A stretch of DNA of 6,671 nt, taken from assembly GCA_934646845.1 (NCBI GenBank), contig CAKUEV010000102.1:1-6671 (forward strand). Reading direction: 5' to 3'. Position numbers and translations under genes: made by a program. How positions within the stretch are numbered: the first letter of the stretch is position 1; every line of letters starts with the position of its first letter. A model generated the notes under the pieces. It was not told where the DNA came from, ran no database searches, and saw nothing but the letters and a program-made list of their open reading frames with translations. Origin of the DNA: an uncultured Slackia sp. GTDB taxonomy: Bacteria; Actinomycetota; Coriobacteriia; Coriobacteriales; Eggerthellaceae. This document shows positions 1-5,003 of the stretch, one piece after another.

Positions 1-67
1 CGAAAACGGGGTCGTCGGGCGAGGTGCCGAACGCTTGGGCGTCTTCGGCTGCGGTGTTTTCTTGCAT
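1..67 (-). CDS. N-terminal fragment of an unidentified protein (22 codons, continues past the left edge)
   Basis: An ATG at 67-65 on the minus strand is preceded by AGGAG with a 5-nt gap, a good ribosome binding site. It opens a frame that stays open to the window edge and reads MQENTAAEDAQAFGTSPDDP followed by VF. The N-terminus is acidic and polar, has no signal peptide or membrane segment, and looks like a disordered leader. Too little is visible to name the protein. It lies downstream of, and in the same direction as, the LOG gene and the small ORF at 372-202, but about 135 nt separates it from that ORF, so it may have its own promoter. Confidence 0.6.
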   Translation of the reverse strand, partial: MQENTAAEDAQAFGTSPDDPVF

Positions 68-107
68 AGCGGCTCCTAGCATTCGCGGGCCAAAATTCGG
101 ACAAATT

Positions 108-137
108 AGTTTACCCGCATTTCGGCCCGCAAGCCAA
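108..137 (-). promoter_or_regulatory. Weak candidate sigma70-type promoter for the left-edge gene
   Basis: Reading the minus strand, TTGGCT (137-132) is followed after 18 nt by TAAACT (113-108), about 40 nt upstream of the ATG at 67. TAAACT matches TATAAT at four of six positions, but the -35 element is poor. A 7-bp inverted repeat (GCGGGCC at 85-91, GGCCCGC at 124-130) brackets the -10 element. It could be an operator or chance in GC-rich DNA. The rest of 68-201 shows no gene or RNA that I can support. Confidence 0.25.
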
Positions 138-201
138 TGGCGCGCCTTGTTGTAAAGAAATCACCATGCATTCGCGCCCTTGAAGGTGGCACGGAGCGGT
201 G

Positions 202-372
202 CTATCCGCGTTTTGAGCCCTGCCTGCGAATGCCGCCTTTGTGCCCGCAGGCCTTGTTGGGGCCAATGCCCTTTGCGGAAGGCCCCTTCGCGCTTGCGCA
301 TCGCGCGGCTTGCATGGCGGCTTTGCGCGCAAGTGCCGCCTCGAATGCCTTGTTTGAGGAAGGGCGAGCCAT
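202..372 (-). CDS. Possible small basic protein (56 aa) translationally coupled to the LOG gene
   Basis: Its ATG (372-370) shares a base with the LOG stop codon (374-372), forming TAATG, a typical coupling arrangement. The frame gives 56 residues, from MARPSSNKAFEAALARKAAM to GGIRRQGSKRG, ending in TAG at 204-202. The product is rich in Ala, Lys, Arg and Gly, has two cysteines (25 and 42) and no membrane segment. About three quarters of its third codon positions are G or C, as expected of a real gene here, but other frames in this GC-rich stretch also stay open. It has no ribosome binding site of its own beyond what coupling would supply. I do not recognise a family. The alternative is a non-coding 3' region of the LOG transcript. 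Confidence 0.4.
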   Translation of the reverse strand: MARPSSNKAFEAALARKAAMQAARCASAKGPSAKGIGPNKACGHKGGIRRQGSKRG

Positions 373-905
373 TATTTCTCGAGCCAGTCGATGATGTCGT
401 CGGGGCTGGTGAAGACGTCGCAAAACGCGCGCCAATCGCAGGAATTGAGGCCCGTTTCGCATGAGAGGTCGAGCATTTCCACGAGCGGTTTGAAGTAGCC
501 GTCGACATCGAGCAGCGCACAGGTGGCCTTCAGCTCGCCAGCCTTGATTTGCGACATCACGCTGAAGAATTCTTCGAACGTGCCAAGGCCGCCCGGCAGC
601 GTGACGAAGGCGTCGGACATGCGCACCATGTGCTTGATGCGCGTGGAAAGGTCGGGCTCTTCCACGTTTTCGATGCCTTCGACGATGGCGCGTCCCTTGG
701 CGGTGAGGCCCGTGGTGGTCACGCCGAACACGTGCCCGCCTGCAGCGACGGCGGCATTCGCGACATCGCCCATGAGGCCCTTATCGTAGCCTCCGAACAC
801 GAGCTCGTGGCCGCGCGCGGCGATGGTTTTGCCGAGGGCCTTTGCCGCTTCGACGTATTTCGCGTCAAGGTTGTCGGAAGAGGAGCAGAACACGCAAATT
901 TTCAT
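372..905 (-). CDS. LOG-family (TIGR00730) Rossmann-fold protein, putative nucleoside 5'-monophosphate phosphoribohydrolase
   Basis: The protein is 177 aa, normal for bacterial LOG proteins, and cytosolic. The N-terminus MKICVFCSSSDNLD is the typical first strand and loop of the nucleotide-binding fold. The hallmark PGGLGT (104-109) is followed by E111-E112, which fits PGGxGTxxE. R89 sits where the catalytic arginine of the MxxRK motif is expected. Family members cleave nucleoside 5'-monophosphates (AMP, or cytokinin monophosphates in plants) to base plus ribose 5-phosphate; the substrate here cannot be inferred. Two motif deviations: the first glycine motif reads GGYDKGLMG instead of the usual GGGxxGLMG, and the second reads RIK instead of RK. 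The ATG at 905 has AAAGG with a suitable gap just upstream. The gene diverges from the radical SAM gene, and a small ORF overlaps its stop. Confidence 0.9.
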   Translation of the reverse strand: MKICVFCSSSDNLDAKYVEAAKALGKTIAARGHELVFGGYDKGLMGDVANAAVAAGGHVFGVTTTGLTAKGRAIVEGIENVEEPDLSTRIKHMVRMSDAFVTLPGGLGTFEEFFSVMSQIKAGELKATCALLDVDGYFKPLVEMLDLSCETGLNSCDWRAFCDVFTSPDDIIDWLEK

Positions 906-938
906 AGTGCGCCTTTCGATTCTCGAGGTGTTTCTTCC

Positions 939-967
939 ATGCTAGCGCAATTGCCCGGGTTCTCCAA
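939..967 (-). promoter_or_regulatory. Candidate promoter for the LOG gene
   Basis: On the minus strand TTGGAG (967-962) and TAGCAT (944-939) are separated by 17 nt. They lie about 35 nt upstream of the LOG ATG (905), leaving a leader of roughly 27 nt that contains the ribosome binding site. The spacing is ideal and the -10 fits four of six positions, but the -35 keeps only its TTG. Confidence 0.4.
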
Positions 968-1059
968 AGCGCGGCAGCGTCGTTTCCGGCTTTTGCACGG
1001 CGCGGCTTTCGAGCCGATGCCGCCATGCAGACGTGTCATGGCTTTCGCGAAAAAGCATC

Positions 1060-1088
1060 TTGAATCGAACATTTATTCGTTTTAGAAT
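1060..1088 (+). promoter_or_regulatory. Sigma70-type promoter of the radical SAM gene
   Basis: TTGAAT (1060-1065), a 17-nt spacer and TAGAAT (1083-1088) match TTGACA and TATAAT at four and five positions respectively, with optimal spacing. Transcription would start near 1095, leaving a leader of about 30 nt before the GTG start at 1125, which contains the ribosome binding site. The spacer is exactly filled by a LexA-box-like sequence (1066-1079). This is the best-looking promoter in the window together with the one ahead of the glycosyltransferase. Confidence 0.65.
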
Positions 1089-1104
1089 AACGAAAAGATG
1101 TTCG
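1066..1104 (+). promoter_or_regulatory. Double LexA (SOS)-box-like operator forming a 39-bp imperfect palindrome
   Basis: Two sites resemble the Gram-positive/actinobacterial SOS box CGAAC-N4-GTTCG. CGAACATTTATTCG (1066-1079) has one mismatch, A for G at 1075. CGAAAAGATGTTCG (1091-1104) has one mismatch, A for C at 1095. The two form a single dyad centred on 1085: outer arms CGAACAT and ATGTTCG pair perfectly over 7 bp, inner arms TTCGTT (1076-1081) and AACGAA (1089-1094) pair perfectly over 6 bp. The first site fills the promoter spacer, the dyad centre is the -10 hexamer, and the second site covers the predicted transcription start. A bound repressor would block RNA polymerase. Assigning LexA rests on motif similarity; another dimeric repressor is possible. 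Confidence 0.65.
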
Positions 1105-1124
1105 CTTTTACGGAAAGGGGCGCG

Positions 1125-2441
1125 GTGGATACAACAGCGAAGCTCGCATTGCTCGCCGACGCTGCGAAGTACGATGTCGCCTGCACCTCGAGCGGCATCG
1201 ACCGCGATGCGCGCATGGGTGCCCTTGGAAACGCGACGGCGGCGGGCATATGCCACAGCTTTTCGGCCGACGGTCGCTGCATCACGCTTTTAAAGGTGCT
1301 GTTCACCAACGTGTGCGTCTTCGATTGCGCCTATTGCGCGAGCCGCTGCTCCAACGACGTTCCGCGCGCTTCGTTTCGGCCGCGCGAATTGGCCGACCTC
1401 ACTATGGAGTTTTACCGGCGCAATTACATCGAGGGCCTGTTTCTTTCGAGCGGGGTTTTGAAAAGCCCCGATTACACGACGGAGCGCATTATCGAATGCC
1501 TGCGCATCCTTCGCGAGGAATACGGCTTTCGCGGCTACATTCATGCGAAGGCGGTTCCGGGAACGTCGTCCGACTTGCTGGCGGCATTGGGGCTTCTTGC
1601 CGACAGAATCAGCGTGAACATGGAGTTGCCGTCGAGCGAAAGCCTTGAGCTTTTGTGCCCCAATAAAACGCGCGACTCCATCGTCGCGCCCATGCGCCAA
1701 ATTCGCGAGGGTATCGCCGAAGATCGCGATACGCGGGCGCTTATGCGGCGCGATGCGTACTATATGGCACAGCGGCGCCCTGCCCGAAAAACGCGCGCAT
1801 TCGCGCCGGCGGGGCAAAGCACGCAAATGATCATTGGCGCAACTCCCGAAACCGATTTTCAAATACTGAATCTTTCCTCGTCGCTCTATAAAACGATGCA
1901 CATGAAGCGCGTGTTCTTCTCGGCGTATTTATCGGTAAACGAAGACGGCCGGCTGCCGCAGGGAAACGCCGTGCAGCTCGATAGGGAGCACCGGCTTTAT
2001 CAGGCCGATTGGCTTATGCGATTCTATAAGTTCGATGCGGCGGAGCTCATCGACGAGGGCCAGCCGTTTCTTGCCACCGACATCGATCCGAAGGCGAACT
2101 GGGCTATCAACCACCTCGATCGGTTTCCCGTCGAAGTGAATACTGCGCCTTATGAGGAACTTCTGCGCGTGCCCGGCATTGGGGTGCGTGGGGCGAAGGC
2201 GATTGTGGGCGCGAGGCGCGCCACGGCGCTTGGCGAAGCCGAATTGCGCAAGCTCGGCGTGGCGTATAAGCGAGCGCGGTTTTTCATCACGTGCCAGGGC
2301 CGCTACCAGGGCCATGGCACTCGCTTTGACAAAGAGAGTCTGTACGCCCAACTCGCGGCGCCCATTCAAGCGGGGTCGCATGGCCGCCGTTCGGGCAAGG
2401 TGCTCGCTGGGCAAATGAGCCTTTTCGATGCCGTAGGCTAG
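1125..2441 (+). CDS. Radical SAM protein with helix-hairpin-helix, 'putative DNA modification/repair' family (TIGR03916-like)
   Basis: The product is 438 aa from a GTG start and cytosolic. The cluster motif is C64-VFD-C68-AY-C71, the canonical CX3CX2C that holds a 4Fe-4S cluster and binds S-adenosylmethionine. The surrounding stretch, from GICHSFSADGRC (41-52) through MEFYRRNYIEGLFLSSGV (94-111), is characteristic of this family. Additional cysteines lie at 20, 43, 52, 75 and 390. A helix-hairpin-helix with VPGIGVRGAKAIV (349-361) indicates DNA contact. The tail has QMSLF (430-434), which resembles a sliding-clamp-binding peptide. Family members are typically paired with a DUF4130-like protein and linked to uracil-DNA-glycosylase-like domains; the reaction is unknown. 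GTG at 1125 is chosen because GGAAAGG stands 6 nt upstream and because MDTTAKLALLADAAKYD matches the N-terminus I expect for this family. The upstream in-frame ATG (1098) lies at the transcription start inside the operator and lacks a ribosome binding site. Confidence 0.88.
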   Translation: MDTTAKLALLADAAKYDVACTSSGIDRDARMGALGNATAAGICHSFSADGRCITLLKVLFTNVCVFDCAYCASRCSNDVPRASFRPRELADLTMEFYRRNYIEGLFLSSGVLKSPDYTTERIIECLRILREEYGFRGYIHAKAVPGTSSDLLAALGLLADRISVNMELPSSESLELLCPNKTRDSIVAPMRQIREGIAEDRDTRALMRRDAYYMAQRRPARKTRAFAPAGQSTQMIIGATPETDFQILNLSSSLYKTMHMKRVFFSAYLSVNEDGRLPQGNAVQLDREHRLYQADWLMRFYKFDAAELIDEGQPFLATDIDPKANWAINHLDRFPVEVNTAPYEELLRVPGIGVRGAKAIVGARRATALGEAELRKLGVAYKRARFFITCQGRYQGHGTRFDKESLYAQLAAPIQAGSHGRRSGKVLAGQMSLFDAVG

Positions 2442-2468
2442 GCGCGTCGGGCGTATTTTTAGCTACTA

Positions 2469-2505
2469 TAGGGCGCAGGTGAAAATGCCCTAGCGCGCAT
2501 ATGCG
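2469..2505 (+). other. Stem-loop and 10-bp palindrome between the radical SAM and dipeptidase genes
   Basis: The 92-nt gap contains TAGGGC (2469-2474) and GCCCTA (2487-2492), a 6-bp inverted repeat with a 12-nt loop, then the perfect palindrome CGCATATGCG (2496-2505). No run of T follows either, so this is not an intrinsic terminator. TACTAT (2464-2469) could serve as a -10 element but has no convincing -35. I therefore lean towards read-through from the radical SAM promoter into the dipeptidase gene, with these repeats as possible leader structure or operator. Confidence 0.3.
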
Positions 2506-2533
2506 TGAGGGCTTTCGTAGAGGAGGAAACGGT

Positions 2534-4033
2534 ATGTCGAAAAAAGGGTTCGATGGCCTTATGCGCCGTTCATGCACATCGGTTCTCGTAGGCCGCGCCG
2601 CAACGCGCGACGGCTCTATTCTTATTGCCCGCAACGAAGACAACACCACGCCCGCCGCGCCGAAATCGCTTCGCATGGTGCCAGCGGGTGAACGCGATGG
2701 CGTCGAGCTTGTATCAGGGACGAACGGGTTTACCATTACGCTGCCCGAAGGGGGCCTTCGTTATTCCGCCATGCCCGACGTTACGCCCGAAGAGGGGCTT
2801 TTCGAAGAGGCTGGCGTGAATGCCGCCCATGTCGCAATGTCGGCTACCGAAAGCGCGCTGGCAAACGATCGCGTTTTGGCATTCGACCCCTATGTGGAAA
2901 ACGGCCTTGCCGAAGATGCCATGCTTACCGCTGTGCTGCCCTATGTGAAAACAGCGCGCGAAGGCGTGAAACGTTTGGGCGAAATCGTGGCCGAGTATGG
3001 CTCCGCCGAAAGCAACGGCGTGCTGTTCGCCGACCATCTGGAAGCATGGTATATGGAAATCGCCACGGGCCATCATTGGGTTGCCCAGCGCATTCCCGAC
3101 GATTGCGTTGCCGTGGTCGCGAACCAGCTCTCGATTCAAGAAGTCGATTTTGAAAGCGATTCCTTCATGCATTCAGAGGGAATTCGTGAATTCGTTGATG
3201 AACATGCGCTCAATGGCGCTTTAGGCGTCGGCGAAGGGCGTCCGTTCAACTTCCGTGAAATTTTCGGCACCAGTTCCGATGGCGACAGGCGTTACAACAC
3301 ACCGCGCGTATGGGATGGTTTGCGCTTGCTTGCTCCTGAAATTGCGAAAGAGCATACGGTGGTCGATAGCGATTTGCCGTTCGTTTTCCGGCCCAACCGC
3401 CTGCTCGGAGTTGAAGATGCGGCGGCGGTGCTTTCGAGCCATTTTGACGAAACGGAATTCGACCCCATTGGCACAGCGGGTGACGAATTCTCGCGCAAAC
3501 GCTATCGCGCCATTGCGCTCTCGCGCACGCAGGAATCGCATGTGTTGCAAATCGAAGGCGTGTTTGGGCTTTCCGCTGAGCAGTGCGCGCAGGCTGCGCT
3601 TAAAGGCGAGCTTGCTTCCCCCATTTGTTGGGTCGCGCTGGGCACGCCATGCTTCTCGCCCTATATGCCTCTGTTCTGCGACGCCCCCATGTGGCCGGCG
3701 TGCTTTGACGATGCGGCGCCTAAGCCCGATTTGAGCCATCCGTATTGGGTGTTTCGTTCGCTGCAGGCGGCAAGCGATGCACGCTTTGCGGTCACGCAGG
3801 TGCGTTCGGGCGACTACAAAAGCGAGCAGTGGCAAAAGGTCTTGCGCCATGCGCAGCGCGTACATCGCGAGGCATTGACGGCTCCTGTCGAAGAACGCGC
3901 GGCGGTATACGAAAAGGGCAACAGCAATCTTGCCCAATGGGTTGTCGCCGATGCCCAAAAGCACCTTGCGGCGCTTCTGCTCGACCTGTCGATTGCCTCG
4001 CCGCTCACGTTTAAGATGAACCCGAATTTGTAG
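2534..4033 (+). CDS. Peptidase family C69 dipeptidase (PepD-type Ntn hydrolase)
   Basis: The protein is 499 aa, close to family length, with no signal peptide, so probably cytosolic. C69 enzymes are Ntn hydrolases that self-cleave to expose an N-terminal cysteine nucleophile. Here C14 in RRSCTSVLVG is that residue, implying removal of a 13-residue propeptide. Typical family blocks follow: DGSILIARNEDN (26-37), VNAAHVAMSATES (95-107), SNGVLFAD (160-167) and VVANQLSIQEVD (194-205), then RYNTPRVWDGLRLLAPE near residue 253. Likely role: hydrolysis of dipeptides during peptide use or turnover. ATG 2534 is chosen because AGGAGG lies 7 nt upstream; an in-frame ATG at 2501 would add 11 residues but overlaps the palindrome and lacks a ribosome binding site. 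The gene follows the radical SAM gene by 92 nt and is followed by a terminator. Confidence 0.92.
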   Translation: MSKKGFDGLMRRSCTSVLVGRAATRDGSILIARNEDNTTPAAPKSLRMVPAGERDGVELVSGTNGFTITLPEGGLRYSAMPDVTPEEGLFEEAGVNAAHVAMSATESALANDRVLAFDPYVENGLAEDAMLTAVLPYVKTAREGVKRLGEIVAEYGSAESNGVLFADHLEAWYMEIATGHHWVAQRIPDDCVAVVANQLSIQEVDFESDSFMHSEGIREFVDEHALNGALGVGEGRPFNFREIFGTSSDGDRRYNTPRVWDGLRLLAPEIAKEHTVVDSDLPFVFRPNRLLGVEDAAAVLSSHFDETEFDPIGTAGDEFSRKRYRAIALSRTQESHVLQIEGVFGLSAEQCAQAALKGELASPICWVALGTPCFSPYMPLFCDAPMWPACFDDAAPKPDLSHPYWVFRSLQAASDARFAVTQVRSGDYKSEQWQKVLRHAQRVHREALTAPVEERAAVYEKGNSNLAQWVVADAQKHLAALLLDLSIASPLTFKMNPNL

Positions 4034-4041
4034 CATGGTTC

Positions 4042-4071
4042 CCAGCAGCCACTGGCGGCTGTTGGAGTTTT
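4042..4071 (+). terminator. Intrinsic terminator downstream of the dipeptidase gene
   Basis: CCAGCAGCC (4042-4050) pairs with GGCTGTTGG (4057-4065) over 9 bp, including one G-U pair, around a 6-nt loop, and is followed by AGTTTT. It starts 9 nt after the dipeptidase stop codon. The T-tract is short, so termination may be partial, leaving some read-through into the DUF4130-like gene, for which I see no clear promoter. Confidence 0.65.
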
Positions 4072-4101
4072 GCGCATAGCGCGGTTTGCCGTGCTGCGGT
4101 A

Positions 4102-4129
4102 AGGCGCGGAGTGCGCCTATGAAAGGAGG
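4102..4129 (+). promoter_or_regulatory. Hairpin abutting the ribosome binding site of the DUF4130-like gene
   Basis: AGGCGC (4102-4107) and GCGCCT (4113-4118) form a 6-bp stem with a 5-nt loop. It ends 3 nt before the strong ribosome binding site AAAGGAGG (4122-4129), which stands 10 nt before the ATG at 4140. The stem leaves the site exposed and might keep it accessible or block 5' decay. No -10/-35 pair with good spacing is visible in 4072-4139. Confidence 0.3.
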
Positions 4130-4139
4130 ATTGCCGCCG

Positions 4140-4994
4140 ATGAACGACCTTGAGCTCGCCTACGTGCACGATGGTTCGCTCGAAGGGCTGCTCACGGCGG
4201 TTTTTCTCGCTTTCGAGCGAAAGGAATACCCTTCCGATGTATCGGCGTCGCGCAGTTTCGCGCCCAGGCTCGGGCAGCGAATCGTTGAGGTCGAGACGAA
4301 TATGGAACGGGCATGGCGTGTGCGTGCGGGAATCATTCGCGTATGCGATGTGGAGACGTATCAATGCGTGGTTGCGGCCTCGCTTTCCGATGAACCCGAT
4401 GCGGGCTCATCGATTCTTTCCTTCATTCGATACGCCATGAAGCGTGGCCCTCGCGCGCGTTTCGACAAAGCTGCGCCCGATGTTGAGCGTTTCGCGGAAA
4501 TCGTCCGGTCGGTCAAAAACGAGCGTCACTACTGGGTGCAATTCATGCGCTTCTCGAAAACGCGCGATGGCGTGTATGTGGCGGTATGCAATCCCAAGGC
4601 GAGCGTCGTGCCGCTGCTTATGGGGTGGTTCTCGGCCCGGTTCAACACGCAGCCGTTCATTGTGTTCGATGAGGTTCACCATGTTGCTGGCGTTTCTCAC
4701 AACGGGGAATGGCAGCTCGTTCGCTCCCCTGTTTTCGTTGTGCCGCCCGCTGCCGACGATGATGCCTTTTATGAACAGGCATGGAAAACGTTCTACGATA
4801 GCGTGGCGATCGATGCGCGCTACAACCCCGAATTGCGCCGCAGCTTTATGCCGAAGCGCCTCTGGAAGAACATCGTCGAATTGAGCGATGTATCGCTTGG
4901 GGGTCCGGGAATAAAAGAAGAGCGCCGTCCGCTGCCCAAACAGCGAAACGGCGCTCTGAAAGGGAGCGTGCCCCGTGGCCTTCCGGGCCAATAG
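4140..4994 (+). CDS. DUF4130-like 'probable DNA metabolism' protein (TIGR03915-like), partner of the radical SAM protein
   Basis: The protein is 284 aa and cytosolic. Family features run in order: YVHDGSLEGLLTAVFLAFER (8-27), VETNMERAWRVRAGI (51-65), ERHYWVQFMRF (128-138) followed by VYVAVCNP, a PLLMGWFSARF block (158-168), FIVFDEVHHVAG (173-184), then RYNPELRRSFMPKRLW (227-242). This family co-occurs with the radical SAM family found at 1125-2441 and in some genomes is fused to a uracil-DNA-glycosylase-like domain. No such domain is present here, and the reaction is unknown. The family region ends near residue 250. The last 34 residues are low-complexity, basic and proline-rich, and are encoded across the terminator hairpin of the convergent gene, so the tail is probably non-functional sequence. 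The start is the ATG behind AAAGGAGG. A dipeptidase gene and a terminator separate it from its partner. Confidence 0.85.
   Translation: MNDLELAYVHDGSLEGLLTAVFLAFERKEYPSDVSASRSFAPRLGQRIVEVETNMERAWRVRAGIIRVCDVETYQCVVAASLSDEPDAGSSILSFIRYAMKRGPRARFDKAAPDVERFAEIVRSVKNERHYWVQFMRFSKTRDGVYVAVCNPKASVVPLLMGWFSARFNTQPFIVFDEVHHVAGVSHNGEWQLVRSPVFVVPPAADDDAFYEQAWKTFYDSVAIDARYNPELRRSFMPKRLWKNIVELSDVSLGGPGIKEERRPLPKQRNGALKGSVPRGLPGQ
4910..4957 (-). terminator. Intrinsic terminator of the glycosyltransferase gene, inside the end of the DUF4130-like gene
   Basis: AGAGCGCCGT (4919-4928) and ACGGCGCTCT (4948-4957) pair perfectly over 10 bp. Within the loop CGCTG (4930-4934) and CAGCG (4941-4945) add a second 5-bp stem. 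Read on the minus strand the hairpin is followed by TCTTTTATT (4918-4910), a good T-tract, whereas on the plus strand it is followed by GAAAGGG. It therefore terminates the minus-strand transcript, 46 nt after the glycosyltransferase stop. A smaller repeat (TGGCC 4976-4980, GGCCA 4986-4990) lies between. Confidence 0.85.
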
Positions 4995-5003
4995 GACGCG
5001 TTT

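Noticed and set aside
139..178. GGCGCG (139-144) / CGCGCC (173-178) inverted repeat
   Set aside because: A 6-bp repeat of only G and C with a 28-nt loop is expected by chance here and has no T-tract.
1003..1016. CGGCT-TTCG-AGCCG hairpin in the LOG/radical SAM intergenic region
   Set aside because: The 5-bp stem with a TTCG loop has no T-tract on either strand and no gene ends next to it, so it is not a terminator. GC-rich DNA gives such stems often.
549..1085. 178-aa plus-strand open frame
   Set aside because: It is antisense to the LOG gene and runs through the divergent promoter region; its composition is that of a shadow frame in GC-rich DNA.
3221..4036. 271-aa minus-strand open frame
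   Set aside because: It is antisense to the dipeptidase gene, Arg/His-rich and without family motifs, as expected of a shadow.
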